Shown piece after piece: positions 11,001 through 26,000 of a DNA stretch of 64,000 nt; position 1 is the stretch's first letter, and each line of letters starts with the position of its first letter. The notes below the pieces were generated by a model. That model was not told where the DNA came from. It saw only the letters and a program-made list of their open reading frames with translations, and did no database searches. The stretch lies in contig MU832186.1 in assembly GCA_029204225.1 (NCBI GenBank), forward strand, positions 1 through 64,000, in the 5' to 3' direction. The position numbers and the translations under genes are program-made. Source of the stretch: Diphasiastrum complanatum. Its lineage: Eukaryota; Streptophyta; Lycopodiopsida; Lycopodiales; Lycopodiaceae.

Positions 11001-14000
11001 GGTTTCGGTCTTTTGTTATTTCACCTGAAAATGGGCATGCATTTTTGCACATTTGTTCTGCTGATTGTCCTTTACGTGTCCCATTTTGACTGAAGCTCTA
11101 GCATGACTTCAACATTTTCTATAATAGTTCTAACAATTCATTTAGTTTGACAAGATGTAATCTGGTTCAGTTTTCTCCTTTCATTTCCCTGGTTGTACAA
11201 GATAAGAGCATGATCTTGCACTTTTACAGGTTTATTGGCCCATTGTCTTTGAGGACTTGAATCTTTTCTTCCACGTGCAACCAAATTGCATTCTTGATAA
11301 AAGTGACAAGTCACACCCATGCGGAGTATGGCTACCTGGGGCAGTCTTAAATGTATCAGAATGCTGCTTGTTGCCAACAAAGAACAAAAATGACACTGTT
11401 GCAGTGATATGGAGGGATGAAGATAATGATAATCTGCCTCCAGCTACACTTACCCTTGCAGAGCTTCGCTTAAAAGTGAAGTGAGTCTCTGGTAGTTCTT
11501 TATGTTGAGTTGATTGTGACTGTCTTACTGGTATGATTGAGTAACAAGTGAAGAACCCTGAAACCTAATAGGCTACCTTCTTGAATGGACTGCTGCCTAA
11601 ATTCTGCAGTTGCAAAATTTACCCTCAGTCACCCCAACTTTCATTGAATTAGATCTTAGGCGTAATCAAGTCAAAGCATGGTCCTATATTTGATTGAATC
11701 ATTTTACATTACTATTGATGCAAAACAACGAGGTGTCAAGAGCTACTGAGAAAGGCATTCTTCGGCTATTTAACATAAACTGGTAAAGCATATTACAGCA
11801 CAGTAGCTCAAGCACATGTATTTCCCTATAGGTTGTACAGTTGATTAAACATGTTGATCTACTGTTATCTATTGTCTTGAACAAGTTGCTTGAACGTCCT
11901 TTGACCAAGGCTGAATGCTAGCAATACAGCTCTATGGAAGTTGTAAATTTGCTTCTCTGACCAACTATGAAATGATGTCTTAACAAAAAATTTGCTTCTG
12001 TTTCCATTTTTGCCTTAAGATGGATATTCAGCTTTGGGGTCTATTTTAATAAATCAGGGCCAATGTGAATCACTCTGCAGTTGAGATGATTAAGTGCTGC
12101 TGGCAGTCATGCCAATAATAGAAAAGCAGACCTCTTAAGAAAAGACATGTCATTGGGTGGTTGTACAGAGAAACAAGTATAAGTGGAATATTGCATACAA
12201 GTAGAACACATACAACTTGCAGTAGAATATACAAACTAAGCAAGATATCTTGCGCAAGTAGCATAGTTGCCCGTTCCGGAACAGAACGTGCTCTGGAACG
12301 TGTTCTGGAACGGAACCTGAACAAATTATGAAAATAAAAATAAATACTTTTTTACTACAGGAAAAAAGTGCGATACTGTAATATTGCTGTTCCTGCCGTT
12401 TCTCTACCTCGCTCAGCTCTGATGCAAAGCGGAGTGATGGGGCAAAAAGCTAGTTGGCTCGAAGAAATTCTAGGATGATCTGGCTTGAGAGTGGGTGTTT
12501 TTTTAAGAAGGAAAAAAACAGCGATACTGACTTCAACCTATAAAAAAATACACTGGAGATCACTGGAGTCATCTACGCTGGATAGACATATGTGCTTGGA
12601 TCATATCCAACTGCAGTGGCCACATGATTGGAAGCGCATCTGGATAGACACATGCGCTGCAGCGGCCACATTGATTCCAAGCGCATCTGTATCAAGAATG
12701 AGAATTGGTTCCTACAAATCTGGACCCATTGCAGAGGAGGTAGGTTTTTGTTCATGTGAAATAATATCATGCAGATTCTTAATAGTTTATGATTCCAAGC
12801 TATGAATACTCAATGTCAGGATACAGAAGTCAGGATACAGATGCGCTTGGAATCAATGTCAGTAAACAGATGTGCTTGGAATCAATGTGGCCACTGCAGT
12901 TGGATCTCATTGATTAAAATTGTTGGAGCATTCCAGGACCTGCTTTTTTTGATTTAAAAAAAATTGTTCCGACCCAGTACGTTCCAGCACGTACAGTATG
13001 TTCTGACCCAAAAGGGTTGGAACATGTTTCTAAGGCAAATAGAATAAGGACAATGAGAAATGTAATTGTGTCCCCTAACAAGCCATATTGTAGAATGATG
13101 TTATAGATATCCAAACACAAAGTGTAGAAGGATACTACGATGGCCTACTCCGTATTGTACGAAAGACTAGCAGAAAGAGACCTTGGAAAAGATGAGCAAA
13201 ACCATGAAAAGGATGAAGGGACAAAACCCTAAAGAGAAGAAATTTTGATTCCCAAAGCTTTTATATGTCAAGATGATAAACTGTAAAACATAGGAGTGAC
13301 TCATTGTAGGATGACAATAATTCAACAGATAGAACAAAAGTTCCAAAAATGGGTGAAAAGATTGAAGTGGCATAGTTACCTAAAAATGAATCCATAGTAT
13401 CTTGATTCTAGAAATCAGATTTACGATAAAATGCATCTGAAATGTTTACTTCTAGGAAGAACAATGATCCAAAAGTTCTCAAAAAAGTTGACATGAAGAA
13501 GTAACAGAAAAGATGGAAGTGCCAAAAATAGCTTTTTATCTCCAATTAATTCGTTTGAAACAACTTTTTTGAGGTAAAGAAAAACTGGAATTTTCTTTCA
13601 TATTTTTACATTCCATATGTACAGAATGGAATTTTAAGAACAAAAGTTTTCAGAACGTGTATCCACCATGGTACTAGGTACGATGCTGGGTTTCAGTTTT
13701 GCTCTCCGCTCTCCGCTCACTGCTCACTGCTCACAGTTTAGCATTCCTCCTAACCATAACGAGGCTCATGTGCCTGTTAAACTATTTGAGGTTCTACAGT
13801 CTGGCAGTTAGGATTGGAGGCTCAATAATGACCACTTGACCCACATATGACTCTAATCATAGTGAAGGAACCAAGTGCCCGAATGACATAATATAAGTGC
13901 AGCCTTCTGGTCCATCTAGATGTCCCTGTGCATGAATTTTTAAGTGCACGCATTCGATAAACAATGGAACCATAAGTTCAAAACCCTCTTATCATTTGAA

Positions 14001-17000
14001 GCTAATATCCTCAGGTACTTCAGCATATGTCATGAATGTCAGGTAGGCATATGCCATGGACAGGAGCTTTTGTTGATGGTTGGCTATTCCTTGAACATAT
14101 GGAACTGTCAATGATGCGTTTCTGTTGTATAAGGTTGCCTGTCTTCCACATGAGTGTACAATAACGCCACTGTGCCAGGGTATTGAACTTTACTGAAAGG
14201 CATTACTTGCAATCTCTTCTAAATAACAAGAATCTCTTCTAGCATGGGAGATCAAAAGTCATAAAGTTTTAGCAACCTTTCAATGTTCATCTGAAATAAA
14301 GGACCTGTTCACACATACTTCGGGTTGCATAAACTGCCCATAATTTATAACACATCCGTTCTTTGTTGGAGCCAGACTCTACAGGGCCACTTCCTGTTAT
14401 CAATATTTTGACGAGCAGTAAATAAACTTCAGCAAATAGCTCACAAGTTATGATGCTAGATATTGCATTTCTTTGGAAGCATACAAGAATTAGCTCTCTA
14501 CAAAACATTGTACCATCTAGGTTTATAGAAACTTGAACTGAATGAACATGCTTTTGGACAAGGTTTTGGTGTTCTCATTTCCAATTATTTGCTTTGATTC
14601 TTTGGACAGCCGGGTTGCAAATGCATTAGATGGTCTTGGATTGCAAAGGGGAGATGCTATAGCGATAGATATGCCGATGGACGTTTTTGCAGTCATTATA
14701 TATCTGGCGATCATACTGGCAGGCTATGTCGTGGTTTCAATTGCTGATAGTTTTGTTTCTAATGAAATTGCAACACGCATTCGGATTTCGAAGGCTAAAT
14801 GCATTTTCACCCAGGTAAGCATGCTCTAGAATATGAACACAGAGGCTGTCTGTATACTAGCATAAGCACCATCTTCTTGAGTAGCTCAAATTACGATGCA
14901 GCATAAACTTCAAAACTTTGAATATGGATCTGAATGGCATATATATATCATGGTCATTGTTAATTTGGTCATGATTCCAAATATCACACTCACCTTTAGT
15001 TGTTCAAAATGCAGGATAACATTGTCAGAGGAGGTAAAGTTATCCCACTATACAGGTGAGAGTCATACACATCAGGAGAGAGAGAGGTTATCTGCTTAAA
15101 TGTAAGAATATGAGGCTGGAACACCATATATGGATTTAGAACCTCATATATTAGTATCAATATGCTTGAAGCTTAAACATGAAAATTAGAACTATTTATG
15201 TTCGTAACAATTCTACTTTGCAAAAAAATGAACTGTTTCCTTTCAAGTTTCTAGCTATCGAATATCTTCCAGTTTTCCTCTTTGAGCCATACTTCTGATT
15301 TTGAATATAATCTGCATTCACGGAACTCATTTCAAGTATATATCTTAATCAGTGCATGCATGGGCACCTTGCCAATCCAGCAGGAAATGCGAGGAATAAA
15401 AGATGAATTTCAATCAGATTATTGCAAGCCAACTATCTGCTCCACCGGCTGACTGATGTCATACGAGATTTACATTCATTCACCAGTGCATGATCAAAGT
15501 GCAACCTATTTTTTTTTCGAACTCATGCTGCTCATGAAAACTAAATCTGCACTTTCATAATTGCAAAATTTTCAACATAAATTATGAGTCAATCAACGTA
15601 ATACGTAATATTTCTCTGTTCTGGCATGTACTCTACTATAAACGCATGTGGAAGTAATTCAGTCTAGCAATTTGAAGCGTAACATTCTGAAATAGACTTT
15701 GAGATGAGTCTGTCAAATTGCTACAATAATCCATTCATTTGTCAATGTTCAAAACAAAGGCCAGTGCTCAAATTCACTACTTTCCTGAAGGTTTAACTCA
15801 TGCAGATTTGAAACTCGGAATACATAGCAAAAGAAATAAGGATTCGAACCTTTTGATTTATGTTTCGAGGTGACATCTTATGTCCTCCCTCAATTACGCA
15901 CTATATTGTCATTTAGTTAAATTTAATGGCTGATCAAGATATTCTCTTTCTGCTCGAAAGTAGTAAGTTGGATGGCAAAAATTTCTTAATTTCTGACTTT
16001 AAGATGAAAAATCATCTTGTAATGAAGGATTTGTGGAGCATTACCATTGGTGATGAAAATAGGCCGGTAGTGTTTTTAACTTCAACCAAATCCGGTTCTT
16101 CTAGTAGTGAAGCCAAGCAAACTTATGAAGCATTTATTGATTAGTGGATTGAATGGGACTAACAAGCTTTAAGAGCTCTATCTATGATAAATATGTTGGT
16201 ACATGATGCCATTGTTCCTCACAATTTTCGGCATCAACTCCTAGTGAAACTTGGTCCATCGTACGATCCATGTATGAGGTTGTGACTGCTATTAGAGTTT
16301 TAGTTCTCAGTCAGCAACTACTCAACTTGAGGTGGATGAATAAAATCCGTCACAAATTTTCTGATGAAGATGACACGCTCAAACACTAACTCGAGTTGTC
16401 CTGCAAATTTGAAAACAACCCTGTATTATATTGTGCCTTGCCGATTTTGTACCAGAAAATGATTCCACATGTTGCAATCAAATTCCTATGTTCAACACTC
16501 CAATCAAAAGCACCTTTGCTCTGATATCATGTCAGATATATGAGTATAATTCAAGATAGAGTAGACTAGTCTTATTAGCACTCACTCACACGACAAGATG
16601 ATTGAGCAATAGAAACATATCTCAGATTAATCATAAGTCTGAAGAACTTACTACAGTGGAATAAGGCAGGTGGGGCGCAGTCCTCCTTATATAAATCTCT
16701 TATAGCCTTTTGCAAAAGCTAAAAGCGAAAAGCTTGATCTTAATATAGTTCCTATAATTGGTAATTTCCCAAGTCTATTACTAAGTCAAAAACACAAATT
16801 CTAAAATTGACTTTTTGCACCCTACTACATGCAACAACTATAGCTAATGTAAATAAGATGGGCCCCTAAATATAGTTCGCAGGCATTGCCCATTAACAAT
16901 AGGGGTCAAATTAGCATTATTTTCTAACACTAAGGCTATTCGTTAGAGTTTGAAATCTTGAGCTCTTTGTAGGGAAGACCCATCTTTGTATTCAGATCTT

Positions 17001-20000
17001 GCCGAGCTAGACAACCATTTAGTTCATTAGTCTTCTTTGTTGGAAAATGCTTGTGAATGATTATTTTGCCGCTTTTATGAATGCTGTGTGGTAAAATGTC
17101 ATACTAAAATATCATATCCAATCATAATGAAAACCAAATGAGTTTTTTGAATCTCCATACTAATTACAAAAATGCTGCTTTACAACTTTGGTCAAAATCT
17201 GTGTACAGATAATCAAAAACGGCCTACATAAACCAAAAACAAATCCAGCAAACTCTACTAATGAGGTCAAACCCCAAAACCTTGCATACAAGATTTATAT
17301 CTATTTGTGAAATCAGAATATATCCAATTTCACAAATTTATATAGAGAAGTCAGTGAAGTCATAAGGTAAACCTTAGAAACAATATACGAGCAACTCAAA
17401 AAGTCAAAGGATCTAAGTCAAAACAACAATTAAAAATTCAATAGACAAAAAATCTTAGCTAAATAGCATTGCATACAAGATTAGACAAGGGGACTGATGC
17501 TTTGAGAGATTATAATTGGTTGGGTGTACTTTCTAGGACATTCTATTGCTTTCACGGTTTAAACTGTATCATTTGATGAAATGTGTTGCTGAAAAATTTT
17601 CTTGAAAATTTTCTTTAAAGATAGTGATTTCAAAATAGGCTTCTCATTTCGCAACTTCATACTCCCTTTCAAGAAAAATGTTTTTTTTCACAAAATACAC
17701 CCAAAGATCATATTTATGGAAATCTATTCTCAAGATTGGTGCTTGTGTAGTGGTTTGTAATCTAGTTTTCCAATCCAAATAAACCTTCTGTTGTTTGCAG
17801 CCGGGTGGTAGACGCTAATGCACCTCAAATTGTTGTGCTACCATCCAATGGAAAACATATTGTTGTTGATCTAAGAAATGGGGATATGGCATGGGAAAGT
17901 TTCCTATCACTAGCAGATAAGCTAAGCATGTATGCTCAGTTTAGTTGATCTTACTTGTTCCCTTGAATAGGGAAACATTTTATTTTGCAATGTCACATGT
18001 TGCAATCTACTATGTGTCAAAGTCAATTCAAGAATAGGTGATAATATCTTAATGCAACGATGCTGATTGAAGATCTCTCTTGGTATGTCAGACCAGATGA
18101 GTATGTTGCAGTAAAACAAGCAATTGAAGCACATACCAATATTTTGTTCTCATCAGGAACTACAGGTATTTGATATAATGAGAGAGTTTGTGCAAAGACT
18201 GGATACTGTGAATGTAGTTAGATGTTGGGTAAACTCTTTTGATTGAATCTAGGCTATGGGAGCCATCATTGTTGATGAATTTTTGTTTTAGTTTTGTTTA
18301 TGTCACACAATAAGAAACCTCGTACAAGCTTGTCCATGCCATAATCTTCGCTAATTCCTTTTTTTGAGAGCATCATCTTCTTTGTGGTACTCTTTTGTTG
18401 CCTTGCAACTACTTGTAAAGACATATCCTGCTCCATTAGATTTGAGAACACAAGGATGATTATTAAAAACTTGTTCTTACATTGATAAAAAAATTAAGGG
18501 TTAAAAAATCAGATGAATAGTCCCTTTCGGTATTTAGGTAGGAGTCTTTAAAGATAGATGTTTAAGGACATACTTACATAATGCTAACTTGGAAGTTGGT
18601 ATACCATTCATGTTAGGTTTTCACTGAATCCTTTAAAAACACTTTCGCCTTTCAGACGTTTTACTTGAATGACCATTATATTCCTTTCTCATGTTTTTGT
18701 GCATGATTAATTTTCTATCTTAATAGCACCTTCCTCCATTCCAAGTGATGTATATTGTAGACTAAACCTCTTGGTCACTTCAACTCTCTCTTTAGAAGTA
18801 GTGGTCAAAACACTACTTTCTCTAGGCGAAAGGCATTATTTATAGCCTGTTTTTTTGTCAATTTGTCAAGAATCACAAGGTTGTTTTGAAAACTTTATAT
18901 CATCCATATTTGAATTTGTTTTCTCAATTACCTCATATTTGGAGTTGTACTTGTAACCTACTGGTGCTGGTCCTTATCTATTCCAAATTTACTAGTTCAC
19001 CTATCTAAATCAATCCCAAGATATTTTAAAGACAATTGTAAGCATTACACAACTTGTGACACCTTAAATTTAAGTGGTGTTAGCATTGATATATTCACCT
19101 TTAGTGTATCATTGATTTGCAATATGATGTGCTTGTCAATTTACTTCATGAAATAATGTTCCAGCCATAGTTCCCAAGCACAGTACGGAACCATTCCGTA
19201 TAGTTTCTAAGGTACCTTAGGAATGGTTACTTAAAAAACAAATTAAAGGACGTTAGAATTTTCTCGTGATTCATTCTTATAATGTAGACCTATCTAGTGT
19301 ATAGAAATACTCAAGCTTGCACACAGTCTGCAGAAATACTTAAGTTCTTAGACAGTCTACGTCAATATATATTTCAACCGTGAGAATTGAAATCTATTTC
19401 GACCTTGAGAATTGAAATCTATTTCGACCTCGAGAATTAAAATCCATTTTGACCTTGACTTGGATCGATGGGATGAATTGGACCATAGTCCATTTCGAAC
19501 TTGACTTGGGTTGACGGGTTGAAACGGATCGGAGTCTATATCAATCCTTTAGGTCAAATAACTCTGATGTGGGTAAATCTATTTAGAAGAATGATTAATT
19601 CATTTTTTCTGGGGTTAGAAAAGGTTTTTGCGCATAAAAAGGGTTTATGTTCTTGTTCCTATTTGTGTTCCTAAGTTGAAACCTAAGTTAAAGATGCTCT
19701 TAGAATCAGGAACATGAACAGAAACAGGATTAAAACTTAGGAATAGGAACATGATTCTATTTGGGTTCCTAAGTTGAAACCTAACTTAAAGACGCTCTTA
19801 GGAAAAGGAATAGGAACAAAAATAGGAATGAAACTTAGGAACATGAATAAGAATAGGAACAAAACTTAGGAATACAAAAGGAACAAAAACAAGAACTTAA
19901 AAAAAGGAACAAGAACTTGAACTTAGGAACAAGAACAGGAATAGGAACTTAGAAATAGGAACCTAGAAACAAGAATGTAGGAACAGGAACTTAGGATCAG

Positions 20001-23000
20001 GACTTAAGAACATGAATAGGAGCACGAAGTCCTAGGAACTTAGATTTAGTAGAACCCTAAACACTGTGTTTACACACGAATTTGGAACTGTTAGGAATGG
20101 GAACAAGATTAATAACTTAGAAACATGCTTTCGTACCTTCATAAGTTGTAGTGCATAGGTTTAACAATTTTTTTTTTTCCGGTTGCAGAACCGTCCCGTT
20201 CTAAATAAAAACAGTTCTATACCTTAGGAATGGTACAATAAATTTTTTTGTTCCGAAGGAACGGAACGACCATTCCTTAAGAGTTGTATCATACTGGTTC
20301 CTATCCAAAAATGATAGGAATGGGTATCAATGGTTCCAACATAGTCACACATCTATGACATTTAAAAGGTCATATTTGAAGTTTTTCATGACCGAGGGTA
20401 CGAACATTGATCAAATTGCAATGTGAAGAGAAAACAAATGAGCAATCATGAGTGTTTTTTTTAATTTTGTATTATTTGTTTACTTTTATTTTCTTAATTT
20501 ATCATAAAGATCTTGGACCTATAGCCAAATCTTGTTCTCAATGTAAGAAAATTAAAGTAATTGTAAGTTCTTTCTACTCAATTACGTTTCTAGCCTATTG
20601 GGTTAAAATAACTATGATTGATTTGTTTGAACTTACTTGACTTTGGCTAACTCAGCCTAATTGGATCAAATTTTGACCTTAACATTGTCTAATATATGTT
20701 TGATACACATTTTCACTTAATACCCCCCCTTCTCTTGAGGGTAAATTTGTAGCTTTGATACATTGTTAAGGTTAAAATTAGATCTAGTTAGGTTAGAAAT
20801 TGAGTATGAGATTGAGGATCAAGTGTGAGATTCCAAACCTAAATAGAGACAAACTGTATCATGAAAAATGATAAACTAAGCAAATGCTCATACATGAGAA
20901 ATTAGTCTCAATACCTACTTGATCCTCTCACAATTGATGTTCATTACCCCTACTTATACTATAGCTAATCATCCTCCTAGAACTTGTAGAGATACAAGCA
21001 AAAAAAATGGTCTCAATACTATAATTAGAGCTCTTACGAGCTAAATTTGACCTTGCATATCATGCAATTGATCAAATTGAGATATAATAGCCCATCTTCT
21101 TCCTTAAAGTAAGTGTCATTGATTTGAGTTGCCTTAACTTGACCTTGGATAAATTTTGCCTAAGTTGAACTAATTATGACCTTAACAATGCCTAACATAT
21201 GTGCGATACACTTTTTTACTAACAAATTATGCACTAAGCATGCTTGCGCAAAATGTGCGGACTTAAATATCTAATTTTGAGCACTTTCACTCATTTTAAA
21301 CTTGTTTCATATTGGTAAACATGGTCAATAATAATGTGTTCATAATTGGGATCCTTGTTTGATACTACAAAATCAAAAAGCTCATCTAGAGGAAGGTGTT
21401 GAGGACAATAAACACCAAGTTTTGTACCATTTGGATCCTATGGGCATGGGATTGAAATTCATGCTCTCAACCAAACCTCACCATGTGCCAACTTTTGATA
21501 GGGCAAGAACGGTTAAATGAAAGGTAAGGGAAAAGCGAATTGGAGGGTGGAGAAAGAGGCAACACTATAAAAGAGGAACCAAACTTCCAAAACTTGCTAC
21601 AACATATTTGTATGAGAACAATTTGTGAGAACATTATGTAAGAGCAATTTTTGTGAAAACTGCTCGATTTTGTGTGCTACATTTTGTGAGTTACATCGTG
21701 GTTACTTTGTGTGTTGTAAGAGCCCTTGCTGTGTAAAGAATTGCCAAGCAGAGATGAGTTGCCATTGCCTTGAAAATGTAAATTTTTTTAAATATAACTA
21801 GGGACCAATTCATATCGTGTGTTTCTTTTACACGTTTTTTTGTGCCTCTTTCAAGGAAAAGAGCATAGGAGAGAGGGAGAAGCTTGAGGAGAAGAGTGAG
21901 TGACATGTGTTGGATTTCAATGCTCATTGCTCACTGCTGATTAGAATTTTAATCATTTTGATGCTCGTGAGTCATTGCTCAAGAGTCAATGCTCAATTAG
22001 AATTTAAGGTTTCAAACATGTTACATAATGAAATATGATTCTCATGTGCATACTGGTGTAAGGGAAAGCACCTCAAGATCCTGCTTACAAGACAAACACA
22101 AAAGAACAAAACCACCCAACCAATGAGAAGCCGCTGATCAATCTCCAGTAGCATCACCCTCAAGCCACGAGATAGGATTCACGTGTAGAGAGGAACTTGG
22201 TAATGAAAACCACAAATTGGAATCGGTAGCAGGGAAAGTTCCCACCTGCATATATAGCCTCATCTTTTCTTGTGCATGCCCCCATGCAAGCCAAGAATAT
22301 TCCCAAAAGTGCTTTTCATTACTTTTGGTAATCTACACATGCTAATAGTCGTCCTAACCCATGCACAAGGTCCATATATGCGATTGGGCCCTGACTTGAA
22401 TGTTTGACTACCCATGTTCTGGGCATCCTGGCTCACAGAGGACACTTGATCTAATAAAAAGAAAATTTCTATTGGCCAAAATTAAAAGATTAAGTTGAGG
22501 CTTATGTTCGAAATTGCGGACCATGCCAAGTAAATTAAGTTGAAAGACTTAAGCTAGCTGGTTTTTTACTTCCTTTGGAAATTCCCGAAAGAAAGTGGAA
22601 AAACATTTCCATGGATTTTGTGGTTCGGCTACCTCAGATAGGGTAGCAAAACGATGCTATTTGGGTCATAGTTGACAGATTGATCAAAATGGTGCAATTC
22701 ATTCCAACCAAAGCGCATGTCAAAGCTTTAGAATTCTCATGGAGAAGTTGTTCAAGTTGTATGGATTGCCGAATGACAAGTTAGTGATCAAGATTCAAAG
22801 TTCATTGGCAAATTCTAGCAAGTAGTCTTCGAGAAATTGGAGACCACATTACGTTTAGGGTCTTCAGATCATCCACCCAGATGGCCAAACTGAGCGGACA
22901 AACTAGTCTATCGAAGATATGCTTCATGCATATATTTCCAGACGACAGTTAAATCGGGAAAGGTACCTTCCAATGGTTGAGTTTGCATATAAGAGCGCAA

Positions 23001-26000
23001 AGCATTCCGCGATGAGTTATAGTCCATTCATGTTGATGTATGGTTTCCAATCTCGTGCCCCCATTTCCGTTGGCCTCAAAGATCTCAAGGTTAGTGCAGC
23101 AGTGGATTTTTTGCAAGATATGCAAGAAATGATTGAAACTTTGAGCTTGCTTCCTCAAGTAAGCAACTCATCCTTCCCCTGAACTTTGTTCCAAGATGTT
23201 AAGCTCTGGCTAAGTAGATCCTCAACCCAATTCATCTTCTTGTGATCTTTGAGTTCCAAATAGATTGCAACCAGCATGTTCCCAACTTCACCACTGGCCG
23301 AATCATGTGTAATAACGACCATTTCATGCATATATGCCCTATCTTCAGGTTGTCGTTTAATACCAAAGAACACTTGTCATGGGGGGACTGAAAAGCACTA
23401 GTAATCACTTATCTTTCAAGTGTGTACAAAGTTGAAACCCTAACGCTACTACATATTGAAGGTATAATGACCAGAAGCTGGAACACATGTATGTACTAAA
23501 ATACTACTAATATTACATATTTTTTAATTACTTTATTTGTTTTTGACTGCATGAGTATGAACAATTATAGGCTTGTAGGTAGCCCAAAAAATAGGAATAA
23601 TACTTACAGAGTGGCACTTAGAACTCAGATATCTTTTTGTTTGAAGTTAATGCCTCTAAAAGAGTCTCAATAGCAGCCTTTCCAAAAACGAGGTGAAACA
23701 AAAGTTATTTGGAAATTGTATTAAGATTTTTAGGTTAACTACAACAGAAGTAAACTAAGGTGCTTAACCATCTGAATTTGAAGTACAGAAATCAGAGCAT
23801 TAAGAGATACTTTCTAATCACAGGCAAATATCAGGCTGTTTGAAGGGCACAATTGATGATGGTAGCATAGTTAATTTTCCTAGATTCAAGAAATAATCGA
23901 TTCTTTGTGATTTGACAAGTGCAACTTGACATGATTGTCAAGCACATCTACTGCAAATTACTCACAAACAATCAACAAATGATGCTGCATATTTACATGA
24001 TCTTCCAGAAAGTTCTTGATGCACACATAGGTGCCTTCAGGTTTTTGCAACAAGTTGGAAGTTATGTCTTGCCCACTCAAGCCTGATCTCGTCATGGGTT
24101 TTTCTGGAAGCAAGTTCCCCACATTCTAGAGGTGTAATTTAGATTTGAAGGTGCAAGTGCACCATCTTACTGTCCTTAAATCAGCTAATCATTACTACTA
24201 ATCAGTGCTTCACAGGTTGAATCTCTCTTTCACACATCCGTTGTTTGATATTTTGGCTTTATGAATCAGATATGCAGGACTGTCCCATGTGCAGAACTAA
24301 ATTTATTAGAGAAGACAATCTAAGAGCAACTACAAAACAGTTCTTTCAGGTGTATTTCATCCAATAAATTCTAGAATAATAGTTTATGCCATTATCGTTA
24401 GTACTTTCAAAAGTTCCCTGATCCATGATGCCTAATAATTGTTCTCGCTTATTTCAGCATTTACCACCACCAGGAATGATCCACACTCCCCATTGATCTT
24501 GCATTTCCTGAAGCCACTTCAACCCTCCTGAACATGCATGCCTTCAACCTTCCAAAACTTCTTAATATCTTATACATGCAAGAAACTCTTCTGATACCAC
24601 TGTTAAGTGCTCCCAGGTGTCAAACCTGGCAAAAATCTATTTGAGCAACCAATAGAGTCTGCACATTGAACTTACCACCCGACCCCTGGAGCTAATCCAA
24701 GCGAAACCTCCAACCCGGGAGTCTATCTAGCAATCTAATCAATCCCTAAGCAGTAACCTTGGTATGCCATACGACCATGATCCTCCCAACGAGGGGATGC
24801 CTCATCTAGTCAGAATGATCTCCTAAGCTCATGTATCAATTCAGGCCACAAGTTATTGATCTCTTGCCACATGATGTCAAGCACTGGCCACATCTCAAGG
24901 GCATATTCCACTAGTGCTTATGAGATAAATTGACTTTCCATTGCATGTTCAATTAAGTTCTGCAATAGATCCTCAGATCTATCCTCCAGTTATTGTTTAA
25001 CCTCCACGAATTGCTATATCCATGAGATTAAAACACTTAGCTAGAGACTTGGAAGAGCCTTTCATAATCTACAAAGTTGAGTTTTGAAAAAGACCAAATA
25101 TATAAGCCTAATAATATAATTCTAGTAGAGTTGTAGCTCAAGATCAACTTGTTTTTAGAAGTACAAATTATGAAGATTTTCTTGTGAACCCCTCTTGTTC
25201 TTGCACATATAAGAATGCGCTTTTCACACTATGCTTCTAGGAGCCCTAGCACCTAACTTCACAGAGAAGAATAGTCCCAACATGTAAGTTTCTGATGCCT
25301 CTCCAGCAGAGCAATACGTTTGACAATATCCTGAGATAATAGAGACGTAAAGAAGTATACAATTAAAAGTTGCAAGCAACAGCTACAGCACATTGATGTA
25401 GCATCAAATTGTTGATAATAGGTAAATACTCAATACTATGATTTTCTTAAGTAGCATTAAACAAAAGTTTGTAAAGAAAGTTTATGCACTTGTGTTCACT
25501 CTTTACTAATGGTTTCTATGATGGTTCTAGGCGAACCGAAGGCAATCCCATGGACGCAAGCAACTCCAATTAGATGTGCAGGTGATGCATGGGCACATTA
25601 TGATATCCGTCCAGGGGATGTCTTTGCTTGGCCAACAAATCTTGGGTGGATGATGGGGCCTCTCCTTATTTTTGCCTCCCTTTTGAATGGAGCCACAATA
25701 GCGTTATATAAAGGGTTACCCTTGGGTCGGAGTTTTGGCAAATTTGTGCAGGTATTTTCTTTCTTTAGAAAATGGATTTGCAAAATAAGCTCATGTACAT
25801 TTAATCTACAATTGTTTGGTTTAAGTAGTGGTTTTGGATAGACTGATCAATATTCTTGCACAAGTGTGCAAGTAACTTTTAAAGAAATATGAGTTTTGAA
25901 AGATTTTTGATCTAGTCTTATGAGAAGATATACATATTTTTTGATTTATGCTTCGTTATGTTCGGGAAGAGAATAGGTTGTATTTTAAGTATGTTTAAGT

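Larger units (their letters stand above)
6604..11229. other. AAE intron 2 (4.6 kb)
   Basis: GT-AG intron holding an inverted-repeat element (7668-8391) and a minus-strand hAT transposase relic (about 8720-9655), both listed separately. The rest (6604-7667 and 9656-11229) shows no coding sequence or clear repeat. Confidence 0.85.
15056..17800. other. AAE intron 5 (2.7 kb)
   Basis: GT-AG intron that holds a dispersed repeat (15679-15865), a copia gag relic (15926-16400) and a copia LTR with primer site (16518-16929). The stretch 16935-17800 shows nothing recognisable. Confidence 0.85.
19165..20345. repeat. Composite repeat block with GGAACCATTCC-type inverted ends
   Basis: The left end (CATAGTTCCC ... 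GGAACCATTCCG ... CCTTAGGAATGG) is matched in inverse form on the right (CCTTAGGAATGGTACAAT, CGACCATTCCTTAAG, ATGGTTCCAACATAG). The interior holds three 25-bp tandem units (19382-19456), a 60-70-bp direct repeat (about 19645 and 19750, core TTCCTAAGTTGAAACCTAA) and a long GGAAC/TAGGAA-rich tract to about 20060. No transposase was seen. It may be a non-autonomous DNA element expanded by tandem duplication. Confidence 0.5.
18166..25530. other. AAE intron 7 (7.4 kb)
   Basis: The largest intron, splitting the AMP-binding loop. Contents listed separately: a composite repeat block with inverted ends (19165-20345), a gypsy integrase relic (22505-23160) and an exon-like RING-type scrap (24278-24349). 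A sequence related to CTGATACCACT at about 24592 may be an inverted tRNA-Met primer site, but no LTR could be delimited. An 80-bp segment near 20660-20720 recurs near 21165-21225. Other parts show nothing recognisable. Confidence 0.8.

Noticed and set aside
24586-24610. Inverted tRNA-Met primer-like sequence (CTGATACCACT)
   Set aside because: No LTR could be delimited beside it; the match is short.
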